64,000 nucleotides of DNA from Macrocystis pyrifera (GCA_031763025.1 JASSKH010000020.1:7876667-7940666); one strand, 5' to 3'; counted from the first letter of the stretch, positions 35,831 to 48,634 are shown. Numbers and translations are program-made. Notes: generated from the letters alone by a model not told the origin.

Positions 35831-38800
35831 ATACCAGGTATATGATATATATACATATATCGATTAGTGAAAAATTCGTTCTGTATTTTCGTGTCCTCCT
35901 TTCGTGGTGGAATTTGTGTTACGCAACATATGTAATGTTACGAAGTTTGGGATGTATGTGTTGGTGCGTTATTACGGAAGGCTTGGCCGCCGGGTTAAGT
36001 TCTTGGCTTCTGAACCTTCGTTTTGAAAACTCCAGTAGTCTATGATGCTTTCACAATGTCATCGACGGCGAGATGCCGCGTTCTAACCCCACAAAATAAA
36101 ATTAACGGGTCGTTTTTGAGGAACTGCTTGCTCGCGCTTGGTGCCACAATTTGTATTCTCCCCCTCGCAATAGTTCGTGGGTGAGGAGTATGTATGTGGG
36201 CAGGCACCTACGAACGCCCAGGCCATGCATACATATGTCAATTACCATGTAACGGAACTGTTGGGTGCTCCAATGTGGCAAGGGTGATACTGCTGTGATG
36301 TTACTCACCACCAACAAGGCTACCCCGTAAGTGGAGTGCATACATCGCGACCGTTTGCCAAACGGGCGGTGCTGGAGGGTGTTCTTGAGTACACTATGCC
36401 GGTGTATACAGCGGGCGGTGGATTGTTCCGTTTATAAAGTTCCAAAATTGTTTTCGTTCCGATATGGTGTTCCGCCACGTCGCTCCAGACCCGTTCGTGC
36501 CTCCTTCGCCCAACGGCGTTGACATTGATGTCAGACATATACCGGGGCTACCGCGAGTCTTCCAACAGGAATCTAGTGAGTGGGAGTCAACGGTAACCAG
36601 CGAGATTCACATGAAATCCCGCAAAACCTGCTATTAATAGACATCCTCGAGACACCTCACAATGCCCACGGGACCCCCTGGATAATCTGCGTGGTCTCAA
36701 TCGTCTCCGCGAGACCCCATGGGAAGACCAGGGGCTGTCATGGGATGTTGTATGGGGTACCGCGGTACTTCTGTCGATTTTTAACCTGGGGTTCGACGGA
36801 CGTTCCCGTGAAGTGTCAAATGGGATCGTATGGGCCTCCACGACTTTTCCCACGGGATGATGTGTCCCGCATCCTGAGACGGAGGTAGATTTTTCCAGAG
36901 TATTTTGTTGGTGCGGATTTCGTCAAATTTTGAACTGTTTTCGTGCACCTGGCCGGCACTATTAATAGTGACGGTGAAAGACACGCTATACTATGTTTCG
37001 TTCCAAGGCTCCTTTGTGTCTCCATCTTGATCTCACGAGGCACCGTTGCCGACTGCTGCGACAGTAGTCGCAATCAGCGTCGCCATACCCTACAGGCCTT
37101 CTTGGCATTGCTATGGGATGCCCGCATCGTCAGCGACAGCACGTTCACAACAATGCATGGCTTCCTCCTTCTGTACCTCCCGCTCTCCTCCTTCTCCTCC
37201 TCCCCCCCGTCCGTCGAGTTTTTCTAACCTGTGTCTTCCTCCTGTTCTCGACGCATGCAACGATAGTGGTAGAACTGTTTGGGCAAAACTGTTCGGACTG
37301 CTTAGTTTACTCAAACGAGAAAAAACGCCATCTCGTTGATCCCACTCTTTTCGTTTTTCGGTATCGTTCGAGCGACACCAACGACAGACCAACGCCAAGC
37401 GCCCGCGTTTTCTCGAGCTGACTTATCGCGAGAGTTATGTAGCCGCCAGGTCGAGGGCTCTCAGGCAACGTATTTGCTAACCGTACCGTATAAGACATCG
37501 TTTGTCCTCCGTCACCTGCTCGTGTGGGAGCTATACCATGCTGCGTGCGATGGCGCTACGTTATTGTTCAGTCGTTTTTTTCAGCCACGCCCAACACAGC
37601 AGCCGTTGAAACCGTGTTCGACAGCGATGGCACGAGCACGAACACTTCCTCGCCGCCGACGTTTTCAGGATGAACACATCCGAGTACCCGACAATCCTAC
37701 GGCAGCGGTCACGGTCGACTGCTGTCGTGGGAGTGGTGGATGAGAGCGAGCATGCTCGGTCGCAGCGGAGCTAGTAATAAGCCTCTTACGGGTGGGATTG
37801 GTCGACGGAGCCTCTCGCTTTGGAGAGCCCGGCAGAGCACATGAACTGCGGAATGTCAGTTTTTCGTGCCGGATCATATTATAGGCGACGTGACACACAC
37901 ATGATGATGTCCGCTGACTGCTGGTGTCGAAATCTACGACATTCCCTACTGCATCTCTACCGACTTTGTCGGTTTGCTATGATGGCTCTTGACGGATCAT
38001 GCGCCGACATGCACCACGACGGAGATGCCGACTAACGTGACGTCATTCATTTTGTCCTTCTTCGTGTGATGCAGCTTGGCCGTTGTATCATTTCACGTTG
38101 ACAAGAAACACCCGCTTCCATCTCCGCAGTGACGACGTAGGAGCTTGTAGACGTTGCTCAGGGTGTCCGGTTATCCTCCAATGAGTATGAAGTCAGACGC
38201 TGAGCCAAGGAGCCATCAGGCCCACCGCCTTGCGCTTCGCCATCCGCTGTATCCGCTGCATCGCTTCTTCATTTTCGTACCTGGACGGCACGTTCGCCAG
38301 TGTTCTGTACGGGGGCATAGCGTTGAGCTTTCGTTGGCAATCGTCGGGTGTGGAGGGTCGGACCGTGGACGTTTAGCAGCTTGATAAACCACCTCACTCC
38401 GCGTTCCCGAATGGTGGAATCGTCCCGAAGTGATCATCCTTCCTAGTGCATGGTGTTCTGGGCGAGTCTAGCATGTGTTCACGTCGAGTCAACCCCTCGA
38501 GATCTCCTACATCGTGAAAGCGAACGCGGTGGCCTTTTCGTATACGCCCTTCGAGTTGGCTGAAATTTCTATGTGAAGGACTTCCGTACGTTCAAGCTGT
38601 TGGTCTACGAACCTTTGGGATTACCGCAGGATTGTTGTTGTTCGGGACTATACTCAACGGTTTCATTGTGTCTTCCTTTTCGTTCGATCACCAGTGCGAC
38701 TCTGTTTTGGCACTCTCGATCGCACACCAACCCCTCGGTTCTCGGTTCCGACAACTATATATGAGGTACTAGATTTACGACAGTCAACAGCAAGGCCTCG

Positions 38801-39743
38801 GTCAGCACGGCTGTCTTATCATCAACGCGAGATTAGTAGTACCCGGGCAGGGGGGGGGGGGTAAGCTTTGCCGATATCTCCGGCCTCAGTATTGTTTGTC
38901 GAGTCAGGATCTAAGTTGCCAGCGCTTCAAACCGTTCCACCCCAAATACATCCCTCAATATATATCAGATATCGGGGTGTCAGCCCGGTATCGTATCGGA
39001 ATCAATCACTCACTGTTTCGAAAATCAACAATCAGCACTACAATCATTCCCCGAAGATTCGGTCCAAAACGGCTGCAGAAGCGAGCACGTGCGACTACGA
39101 CGTGGTGTGTCTGATTCGTGCCGATCCGGAGCCCTGATCGCATATGGTACCGTGCATGTGTAGGCATTAAACGTGTCTACAACAACATCCGCTAGTTTGG
39201 GGCACGTTGCTTTTCGAGAAATAATCGGCATTTTTCTGGAGGTAATTTCCATAACAGATGTCTAAAATATGTACTGCTGGTAGCATATTTCAAGTACACG
39301 TGAAAGGCACGATACACGGCTAAAGTCTTGTGTTCTCCGTTTTATTAGCTATATGATAATGAGAGCGGTATCACTCTTTCGAAGATTTTTTTAGCCAATG
39401 CTTTGCGTTTTCGGTGGGTGGGCAACAAGCACCGCTCACGATTCCTTGACGTTCCTTCCTCGGCGGTCGACCGTCTTGACGTAGTAGTGCAGACCTGACC
39501 CTCCCGTAAAACATTCCTTCGATGAACCGATGACTCCATTCTTCACAACGATCAAATCTCGCTTGTTTGCGTCTGAATATCTATTTTCTCCTATATGTAG
39601 ATATCATATCTCCCCAACCATGGAATCCTCGTTTATTTTTAGTATTACCCCGTTGTACGGTGAACGTCCCACTTTTTTTCTCGTATAAAATCCTCCGAAC
39701 GTCTCCCCCTTCGACTAGTATATATATGTCCTACGCGTTGCCC
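35831..39743. other. gene-poor stretch
   Basis: A possible degraded tRNA-derived repeat at 35955-36090 (GCTTGGCCGCCGGGTTAAG; CGTTCTAACCCCAC) resembles the relic at 31870. Open frames between 36.3 and 39.3 kb overlap on both strands without motifs. A G run of ten lies at about 38852-38861. No gene is supported. Confidence 0.4.
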
Positions 39744-40043
39744 CTCAAACATCAGGTTGTCCCTACCCCAAAGTGAGTCTTTTTTTGGCTCTATCTTGCG
39801 AAAACAAAGCAAACAAAGCCACAAAGTGGTACCAGCGGGTGGGCGAACGGTGAGGGGGAGAAGACGCAGTGAGTGGTCGATTCGCGGTAAATTTCCTGAT
39901 CGTACGGGCCGGCAGATACGGAATCGTCGCGCACCGTCAATCGTTTGGCATTTGCGGTGGGTTCTCGGTACCAGCTAGCCGTTAGAAACGGAACCACCCG
40001 GAAACAGGGTGGTCGACTTGTGGTCGTCATAGTTTCCCGATCG
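39744..40043. other. gene-free flank of LINE copy 2
   Basis: This stretch upstream of the LINE truncation point shows no motif. The open frame continuing into the LINE reads non-LINE sequence here. Confidence 0.5.
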
Positions 40044-40684
40044 CGAACGGCTCACCACCAAGTCCTGTTGCGAGTCATTGGCTTCCAACGCCGACTTCGT
40101 ACTGACCATGCCACCCTCTCGTACGCGAAGGCCCTCAAGATGACACGTTGCGAGAGCATCGAAACGACCATCCGCAAACGGCGTCTCTCCTTCGCGGGGG
40201 GGGTGGCACGGCAAAGCAAGGATCGATTACCTAGCCGGGTGATGTTCGGGACGATTGCTGGTGGGGAGAACCCGAGACCTGGCGGACAGGTTAAGACTTG
40301 GCATAGATGCGTAGTCGAAGACCTTAGAGAGTTCCGCGCCACCGAAGGGTCAACGGAACTTGCTCCCTTGGTGTTTGGAGTTGAGACCGCACTGTGGCCC
40401 ACTGCTGCAAAAAAGGCGGGGAAGTGGTACCGGGGATCCTGGAAGCAGCCGAACGGTTCATGGTGAGGTGGCACGAGGCTGAGGCTGAGCTGAGCAGGCA
40501 GCGCCGCGCATCCGCCGTGGGTGGTGTCCAAGGGAATGTGGGGAGGAGGGGCAACAAGAGGAGTAGCAGAAAACCCGACCAAGGGAATGCGGAGAGGGGG
40601 GGGAAGAGGAGTAGCAGGGAAACTGCAGTGGACGAAAGTAGGAAGGAGATGGCAGATAGGGTAGCCAGGTACCGGGCAGACTAA
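40044..40684 (+). pseudogene. C-terminal LINE ORF fragment
   Basis: Encodes VLLRVIGFQRRLRTDHATLS, then IETTIRKRRLSFAGG and WPTAAKKAGKWYRG before the 1-nt frameshift at about 40433. The other frame resumes LEAAERFMVRWHEAEAELSR and ends SRKEMADRVARYRAD. The basic tail (RGNKRSSRK) would bind nucleic acid. No endonuclease or catalytic RT residues are present. Confidence 0.85.
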
Positions 40685-41035
40685 GAAGTAGAATATGCCT
40701 ATACTACTCGTACCACCAACTGGTGCAGCTGGTTCGAACGTGGTCTTCCTGTTGTTTTTGTTTATTTTTATTTCATTTTATTGTCTTCTTTGCGGTGACC
40801 CTATGTGATTTTCATTTCTCTTCCTTTCTCCGATTGATAAGCCTTATTGAAGGAGTCGTGTGGCGTGGGTGGATGACGAGCCTGCTCTGCTTGTTTCGTA
40901 CTGTCTGACGCCGAGGGGCTGGGCATAGTTGACGAACGCTGGACGATGGTGGCAGACAGGGTAGCAAGGTACCAGGCGGGCCAGCAGGGATACCCTGGCT
41001 GTGCTACTCGTACCATAAACTGCTGCCGCTACCTG
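40650..41035. repeat. duplicated ORF end within the LINE 3' UTR
   Basis: The segment GGCAGATAGGGTAGCCAGGT...TACTCGTACCACCAACTG (40650-40722) recurs as GGCAGACAGGGTAGCAAGGT...TACTCGTACCATAAACTG (40951-41024), about 301 bp apart. The same pair occurs in copies 3 and 4, so the duplication predates the spread of the family. Confidence 0.8.
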
Positions 41036-41536
41036 GAGCATGCCTTGTGCTTTGTTTGGTTTGACTGTTATTTTTACCTTGGTTCTTAGTCTTACTCTGT
41101 TGACGACTAGTGGTGTTTTCTTCTTTTTCTTTTTCTTTTTCCAGCTCGTCCTTTTCAAGTGTCTGCCACGTCCCCTACGTAGGGGTACGATGGTTTGTTG
41201 CTATACTGAAGTATATACATATACCAGGTATATTTTAGTTTCTTTTTTTTGTTTCTTTTCTCTTTCGAATTGTCTTTGTTTTTGTTTTTGTTTTTTCTCT
41301 TTGTTTCGTTTTTGTTTCTCTAAGTCATGGAATGTGTATGTCGTGCCTGTCGTACGCAGTATGATGACATGGCATTGCATTACATACGTGGCAACGTAGT
41401 ATCTCTGTGGCGTAGCTTTGTGACCACAGAACTTGTATCTCTCTAGGTTTGAAGAATCGGCACGGACACTGGTTGTGCTGGATGTCCACGCGTAGAAAGA
41501 ACGGTTTAATGTGAAGAAAACAACAACAACAACACA

Positions 41537-42239
41537 GGCCGTCCCTCACTCCGTCTTCCTGTTGTATTTAGGGGTAGGTGAAGCGTACGCATGCGGAACA
41601 GGGGAGGGGCTAGCGCAGCCTTTCCCCCCCCCTCATGGAAGTCGACAACAGAAGGGGCCATCTTCTATTTTCGACATCCAGCGGAGTGATTTTGCCATAT
41701 GTGGTGGACAAATATCATCAGACACAAATCCTCATCTTCGTGTGGCGACAAAGTCTGAGTAAGATGAAAGAGCCACTATGTGATACCCCGCGGTATGGTC
41801 ATGTCTCGAAAACACATACAGCAGCAGTGTAGGATGCGAGCCACTACTAAAAAAACGGCTGAAGCCTTCTCGCGATAGCGATGCAAGGCAAGAACCACGA
41901 TAGACATGCAAGGAAGGCAAGAAGAACCGTCGGGAGGAAGGGGGACAAAGGCCTGCTTTGTGACCCCGAGTCTAAATTACGGCTGGGAAGGAAAGGGAAG
42001 AAAAGGGCGAAAATGATCAAGGAAACGGAAATAAACTACCAGTAAACAACACAAACTTCTTCCGTATATTTAGAGATACCAGGTATATCTGTAGACTTTT
42101 AATGGTTTTTCACTATATTATTGATTTCGTTTCCTTTCTGGAGCGTTTCTACAGTTGAGTTATTAACCGCTGCCTCGGCTGATAGCTTGTGTAGACTGTG
42201 AGTTTTGTATCCAGTTCAATGGCAGGGTACTGCATCGTG
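41537..42239. other. gene-free stretch between LINE copies 2 and 4
   Basis: No gene or repeat recognised except a TACCAGGTA at 42077. Frames at 41511-41832 and 41732-41920 lack motifs. Confidence 0.45.
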
Positions 42240-45200
42240 TATATTTGCTTCCTTTCTGCGTTACGTACAACGTACAAATGTCCTCAATATTAACGTGGGC
42301 ATGCGGGCTCCGGTGATTGCGGATGACGGCGAGCGCTCGAAATTGTTCAATGTCACGCAGGGGCTGCGGCGAGGGTCCGTATTGTCGCTGTTACTGCTCA
42401 ACGTGTAATTCGCTGACGTCACACGTCATCATGATACAGGTTCTTTTCAGCAAACCGAAGCCATGGTAAGGGGCTTGGTTCACCTCGACGAGGTTGCAGT
42501 AGTCGTGAGGAAAGGAGGAGGGAGCCGTTGGCATGCGTACAATGGGCTGTGTGTGAGATATGGTGCGCCGATGGAGGAGTTCTACGATAGAGGTTCACCC
42601 TTGTTTGTCTGAGGCTCCTCACGTAAGGAGCTCCACACTATTAGTAGGTCAAAATTCAAGTTGCGTCCCGATAAAGAATCCCTTGGTCCAAGTATGCACG
42701 TACGTCATTTTTCGAACCAAGAATAGCCTTCCGGCGATTTTGGTTTAGGGACCCGGTCATTCAGAAAACATTTTAGCGGAAATGTGGTTCTTCTACCGCA
42801 AAAAGCGTCGATGACCTCAGGAATGTCTCCAACGCTGGCTGAAGGACTCGTTACAACGATGGTAGCCATCGTGACTGGCTCCCAAGCAGTAGGTCTCACG
42901 GTTTCGGATTAGAAGACACATACGAATATGCTACGAACACCGGACCAGACAACCTTCGCCCCAACGCTCGTCATCGAAGGAGCAGGCGAGAGGTATAAAC
43001 GAATGGCCCGGTTCTTATACCTGGTCAGTATTATCCACCGAAACGTCGACCCGTCGCTCGAAATCGATTGACGGGTTCGTCTCATGCGGGCATGTCTCAA
43101 ACGTTTCGGCCCGATGTTGTATTATAGGACGACCAACCCACTTCGTGTCAAAGTCCGCATGCTGAAGTACGAGGTTCCTGTTATATTCAGAGCGGAACAC
43201 ATCGCCAAGCTCCGAACGGCTTACCACCACGTCCTCTTGATAGTCGTTGGCTTCCAGCGCCAACATCGTACAGCCGGTACCACCCTTTCGTACGCGAAGA
43301 CCCTCACGATATCACGTTACGAGAGCATCGAAACAACCATCCGCAACCCGGCGGGTCGTTATTCCGTGGGCCGTGACGCCGCAAGCCAACGAGCAATGGT
43401 CCAGTCGGGCAATGTTCGGTACGATGTGTGGTGGGGACAACCCGAGATCTGACCGACAGTTTAAGAATTGACAATGTTGCAGCGTCGAAGCCGTTGCGGA
43501 GTTCCGAGACAAAACTTAGGATCAACGGAATACCACACATCGAATATTTGACTTGTAATCACGCTGCGGCCCACCAGCAGAAACGGCCGGAAAGCATAGT
43601 ACCGGAGGGTCCTCAAAGAAGCCGAATGGTTCATGGTCAAGTGGCACGAGGATGATGCAAAAGCCGAGTAAGCAGCCCCGGGCACTCGTTGTGGGTGGCG
43701 TCCAAGGGCATGAGAGGAGGGAAAGCAACAGAAGTAGCATGAAACCCAACCCGGGGAGTCGGAGCAAAGGCGCAACGGGAAGAGCAGTAGAGCGGAAACA
43801 AACAGCGGTCGACGAATGTAGCGAAGAGATGGCAGACCGCGTGGCTCCAGGCCCACTATGAAGTGGAGCATGTATGTGCTACTCGTACCGCCAACTGCTG
43901 CCCCTTCTGCATGGAACGCAATATGTCGATCATTTTTTCTTATTCCTTAATCATTTAGCGCTTTGATCTTCCACTTTTTTTCTTCTCCCAGCTCTCTGAC
44001 TTCTGGTCCTTATGAAAGAGGTAACATTTCGTGCGTGAATGACGGTTGGTTCTGTTTTTGATTGATTTGGTATTACCTCACGCACCTCCTCCGGAGGCGA
44101 GGCACGGTTGACGAAAAAACAGGAACGAGGCGGCAGACAGGGTAGCAGGGTACCAGACCGACTAGCAAGTAGAGCCTATCTATGCTACTCGTACGACGAC
44201 CAGCTGCAGCTGCAAGGACGGTGTGTTCGGTTTGACTTTTACTTCCTTTGGTTGTTGGTCCTAACTCCATTTAATATATGTATTTGTTGTTGTGTCTTTT
44301 GCCAGTTTTGGGTTGCCTGACACATCTCCTTCGGGCGGCCAAGACACACAATACTTTGTTTTTTACAAGGGCTGCTATGGGCCTGTGCGGATGGGCCGGC
44401 CTGGCCCGACCCACCATGTTTTCAGAGGATGAGTCGCGGTCCGGCCGGGCCCAGCCCGGCCATCATATGATCCTCTGGTGGGCCGCGGCCTGGCCCGGCC
44501 CGGCCCGGCCGATCTTGAGAAGGTGGGCCGTGGCCCGACCCGGCCCCTCAAATTTCCAGAAACCGGGCCACGGCTCGCGCCGGTCCGCCAATTTTTCAAA
44601 CTTCCACGGCCCGGTCCAGTCCGGCCCATGATATTTTCGAATTTGTCAGCCCGGGCCGGCCCGACCCATGACATGTCAGTAAGGTCTATGAAACGAGGGC
44701 CCTGCACGGGCCGGCCCAGCCTTTTTTGTGGGCCAGCCCGTGGATTCGACCAGCCGGTCCGCGGGCCGGCCCATGTGTTGTCCCATATTAAAAGGTAAAA
44801 GCCGGCGTTTTCATTCTTATATTCTTTGTTTTCTTCTTCCTATTAGATTTCGCGGGCCACCTGCTTCTGGCCCACACAAGCCCACTACCCACTACCACGC
44901 AATCTTCTCCGCCAACGGCCCGGTCCAAAGGCTTCCGTCCCATTGGAGGTCCACCCACTTCCTGCTGCCTCTGATTCTGCTGCGACGCATTTATTATATT
45001 TCTCCTAGGCACATCATATTGCCCCTCAGCGCAACAACAATCAACCGCTCTTCTACTGCTCACTCTGATATAAGTGGTACGCGTGCCGCAGGCGTCTCGG
45101 CCCGTGAGAGCCCGTTAGCCGCCTCATAGGCAGAGCGGACGCCATCTTAGAAGCGGTACCAAGTATCAGTTAACCCTATTTCATGGGCCGCGGCCCGAGC

Positions 45201-45990
45201 CGCACCGTGAAAACCGGGGGGTCTCCTCGCGGCCAAGATGGACGCCGTAGTATTAGTAGTAGTATTACATCACTTGTTCTCATGGGCTGCGGCCCGGGCC
45301 GGACCATGAACATACCTGGGCCGCGTCATGGGCCGGATGGTATGGCCCGTGAAGAACCCAAGTATCATGGACCGCGGCCAAGACCGGGCCACCAATTATT
45401 TTATCTCGCGGACCGCTACCCGGCCCGGCCAATCAATTTTTCATAGAACGGGCTGCGGCCCGGCCCGGCCGGGCCTGTAAAGCATGGGTCCAGCACATTT
45501 TCAATTGTGTACGGTCTGGCTCCGGTCCGGCCCATCACGCTAATAGAAACCTCGGCCCGGCTTGGCCCATCGAATATTCACACTTCTCGACCAGGCCCGG
45601 CCCGGCCCTCTTATCGGCATGGCCAGGCCTGGGCCATCAATTGTTTTTGATAGGCCTTGCCCGGCCCGGCCCGGACCGGCTGTGCCCATGACAAGCCTTG
45701 TTTTTTTTCCGATTTGTTTTGCTTTGTTACTTTATAATTTTTATTTTCATAGAATATGTATGTTGGGTATGTCGTATCCAGTACGATGACCTTAGGCATT
45801 GCAAGGCTCACACAACAATTTGTGTACGGAGGGCATCTGTGTTGTTTGTTGAGGTCTGTGACCAGACGACATATTATCTCAATATTAGTAAGACTGAAGA
45901 ATCGGCATAGACACTGTTAACATTATTAATATTACTGCGGAGAGTGGTTGTGCTCGATGTCGACGAGTAGAAAGAACGCTTCGACGCAAA
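42240..45990 (+). mobile_element. LINE copy 4, old and heavily decayed, split by a GC-rich array
   Basis: Recognisable parts in order are: RT motif B region (RSKLFNVTQGLRRGSVLSLL, 42335-42400), a ruined YADD region (about 42555-42580), post-RT CLKRFGPMLYY, FRAEHIAKLRTAYHHVLL and SYAKTLTISRYESIETTIR (43080-43350), and the basic tail (43640-43850). A 3' UTR follows with the duplicated ORF-end segment, up to about 44375. UTR similarity resumes at about 45700 (TATGTCGTATCCAGTACGAT) and ends near 45985 (GAGTAGAAAGAACG). The intervening 1.3 kb is the GGCCCGG array. Confidence 0.78.
44376..45690. repeat. GGCCCGG-rich degenerate array inside LINE copy 4
   Basis: Blocks such as GGGCCGCGGCCTGGCCCGG, GGGCCGTGGCCCGACCCGG and GGGCTGCGGCCCGGGCCGG are separated by AT-richer spacers of 10 to 40 bp. 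Many spacers contain CATG or AATTTT. The array has two dense parts, 44376-44790 and 45180-45690, with a less rich middle. Blocks are self-complementary and could form strong hairpins. The overlapping Pro/Arg/Gly frames on both strands are by-products and not genes. Confidence 0.88.
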
Positions 45991-46547
45991 GGACAGTACG
46001 TAGTATTTTTGGAATCTAACGTATAGTTTTGTAACCATAGTAATTCGTACTAAGGAGCACACCGGTTGGGCTACGAATATGAATATATGTATATATATGA
46101 ATATGATATATGATCCACCTACCTGGTATATATCATACGGCGGTGACGGGTAAATACGCGAAGAAAGGGCGCACAGGCCACGTATCATATAGTGCTATAC
46201 CAAAAAAAAAAAAAAAAACAGGTATACGTTTAATCCAGAGGATCCTGGAAAAAGAGAAAACGTCTCACCTACCTCCACCGACAAGTCAGAATGGAAAACA
46301 AACGGAACGCTGTGATTACCAGATGAAAATACGCAAGTAAACAGTTTTTAATCATAGTTTTCACTTGTTTTTTGACAACCCCCTCCTGTCTAGCTAAATG
46401 AATATCTGCGGCGAGTCATTTTTTATTTCGGCGCCAGTGGGTCAATCTTAAATATATCAATAACTACTATATAGTACTTCTGATCACCCCCAACAAGATA
46501 AACCATGTTTCTATCAATAATTCAACACTCAACAAACGCTGATTAAA
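45991..46547. other. gene-free AT-rich stretch
   Basis: A (TA)n tract and TACCTGGTA lie at 46080-46130. An A run lies at 46203-46217. No gene is seen. Confidence 0.55.
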
Positions 46548-46788
46548 CCGGCGTCCCCCGGTGTCTTGGAATCTGCTCCGCGTGCCTACTAATAATAATA
46601 TAATCAATCTCGTGGGTTCGGGTCTAACCGAATGCATATTTCTGAGGAGTACTCGTACTTCTTGCGTAAAAGTTTGTTGGCGGAAAGGGCGAGAGGGTGA
46701 ATTATTAATTTTTTTTCAAGAGAAATAGCTACATTCAATGAAAATCGAGGAGCAGTGGGAATGCTGAACCCTACCGGGTACCACTCTG
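46548..46788 (+). mobile_element. SINE copy with degraded head
   Basis: GGCGTCCCCCGGTGTCTTGG (A-box region) and CGTGGGTTCGGGTCTAACC (B-box, 46611-46629) correspond to the SINE at 21330. The body, GCTACATTCAATGAAAATCG and GAGCAGTGGGAATGCTGAAC, follows. It stops before the A-rich tail. Confidence 0.78.
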
Positions 46789-46849
46789 TCCCAAAATATA
46801 ATTACCTTTAGGTTAACCAATTATTTCAAAATAGTATCGTACATTATGT

Positions 46850-47918
46850 TGTTTATTGTTGTTTTCTTCACATTAAACCGTTCTTTCTACCCGTCGACAT
46901 CCAGCACAACCAGTGTCCGTGCCGATTCTTCAATCCTAGAGAGATACAAGTTATGTGGTCACGAAGCAACGCCACAGAGATACTACGTTGCCACGTATGT
47001 AATGCAATGCCATGTCATCATACTGCGTACGACAGGCACGACATACCCATTCCATGACCTAGAGAAACTAAAACGAAACAAAGAGAAAAAAAAAAAAAAC
47101 TAAGACAATTCGAAAGAGAAAAAGGAAAAAAGAAACAAATATATCAATACCTGGTATATGTATATACAGCAACAAACCATCGTACCCCCCCCGCAGGGTA
47201 TCTGGCAGACATTCGAAAAGAAGGAGCTAGAAAAAACAAAAAGGAAAAAGAAGAAAACACCAATAGTCGTCAACAGAGTAAGACTAAGAACCATGGAAAA
47301 AATAACAGGCAAACCAAACAAAGCACAAGGCATGCTCCAGGTAGCGGCAGCAGTTTATGGTAAGAGTGGCACAGCCAGGGTCTCCCTGCTGGCCCGCCTG
47401 GTACCTTGTTACACTGTCTGCCACCATCGTCCAGCGTTCGTCAACTATGCCCGGCCCCTCGGCGTCAGACAATACGAAACAAGCAAAGAAGGCTCGTCAT
47501 CCACCCACGCCACACGACTCCTTCAATAAGGTTATCAATCGGAGAAAGGAAGAGAAAGAAAATATAATGAAAATCACATAGGGTCAGCGCAAAGAAGAAA
47601 ATAAAATGAAATAAAAATAAACAAAAACAACAGGAAGACAAAGGAAGACCACGTTCGAACCAGCTGCACCAGTTGGTGGTACGAGTAGTATAGGGATGTT
47701 CTACTTCTTAGTCTGCCCGGTACCTGGCTACCCTATTAGCCATCTCCTTCCTACTTTAGTCCACTGCAGTTTCCCTTCTACTCCTCTCCCCCCCCTCTCC
47801 GCATTCCCTTGGTCGGGTTTTCTGCTACTCCTCTTGTTGCCCCTCCTCCCCCCATTCCCTTGGACACCACCCACGGCGGATGCGCGGCGCTGCCTGCTCA
47901 GCTCAGCCTCAGCCTCGT
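46850..47918 (-). mobile_element. LINE copy 3, 5'-truncated
   Basis: In minus orientation it matches LINE copy 2 from the basic tail (HEAEAELSRQRRASAVGG, 47915-47860) through the stop and 3' UTR to the tail at 46850, which reads as CAA repeats on the minus strand. Truncation at 47918 abuts a SINE fragment. A 14-A run lies at 47086-47099. Confidence 0.88.
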
Positions 47919-48310
47919 TATGGGATAGAGCCTTATGCGCGATAAAAATGAAGACACGTACCGCGGGGTAGAACGGGCGACATCTGTAACCACGCATGAC
48001 TTGTTCAGAAGATCGCCGAGAGGATGAACAACATTTTTTTTTTTATCATCACTTTTTTTACTTTCCAGCCTAAACTTTATGAATTGGAGGTTTACCCTCA
48101 GCGATCTTCTCTCTGGACAAGCTGTGGTCACAGGTGTCGTCCCTTTCCCCCCCCCCCCCCGTACGTGCCGTCATCTTTTTTGTAGTAAAAAAAAAGAAGG
48201 TAGGGTTCAGGATTCCCACTGCTCGTCGTTTTTCATCGAACAAAAAATATAGCAGACTCACGCTCTCGCACTTTCCGCTGATCATTTTTTTATGCAAGAC
48301 TTCATTATAT
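47919..48310. mobile_element. two SINE fragments in inverted orientation
   Basis: 47919-48027 is the plus-strand body/tail of the SINE (ATGCGCGATAAAAATGAAGA, ACGCATGACTTGTTCAGAAG). Starting at the T run at 48028, a minus-strand copy follows (CAGCGATCTTCTCTCTGGAC, GGTTCAGGATTCCCACTGCT, and head-proximal GCACTTTCCGCTGATC). The two are tail-to-tail, so a transcript could fold into a hairpin of about 90 bp. Confidence 0.75.
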
Positions 48311-48529
48311 AACATTGATATTTTAATACGACTCAATCTAGAAAATGAAAGTATAATTCCTGGTACGTAGCATACCTTTTTTTTGAAGCATAAGCTAGGG
48401 GATACATACACGCACATGCTCTTCGCTGATGTGCACGGTCTGCCATATTGCTACTACTACTACATTTACCTGTGTATATTACCAGTACAAGCGTGTTTGT
48501 AGAATATGATTCGGTCACTACCACAGCTA

Positions 48530-48634
48530 TTACGGGGGTCCATAGTTAACAGGACCAAATATTGTTAGTAAAAATACCTCAATATATAGGTTTTTATGTA
48601 TGTCATAGGTCCTGTTAACTATAGACCCCCGTAA
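48530..48634 (-). mobile_element. MITE member (B to A) in an extended palindrome
   Basis: Intact ends TTACGGGGGTCCATAGTT and its inverse, TA flanks. Beyond TA, TACCACAGC (48519-48527) and GCTGTGGTA (48637-48645) are perfect inverted repeats, so the palindrome extends 11 bp past each end. Confidence 0.93.

Larger units (their letters stand above)
40044..41536 (+). mobile_element. LINE copy 2, 5'-truncated
   Basis: Similarity to LINE copy 1 starts abruptly at CGAACGGCTCACC, within the post-RT region. It continues through the C-terminal coding part to the stop at 40684, then an 850-bp 3' UTR ending in (CAA)n at 41521-41535. Loss of one G near 40433 (five G in copy 1, four here) shifts the frame. 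5' truncation and a short-repeat tail are the normal outcome of target-primed reverse transcription. Confidence 0.9.

Noticed and set aside
39975-40582. Minus-strand frames over LINE copy 2
   Set aside because: Antisense of the LINE C-terminal ORF; the plus strand aligns to copy 1.
44375-44798. Overlapping 100-residue Pro/Arg/Gly frames on both strands
   Set aside because: They are by-products of the GGCCCGG array, which removes stops in all frames; composition follows the repeat.
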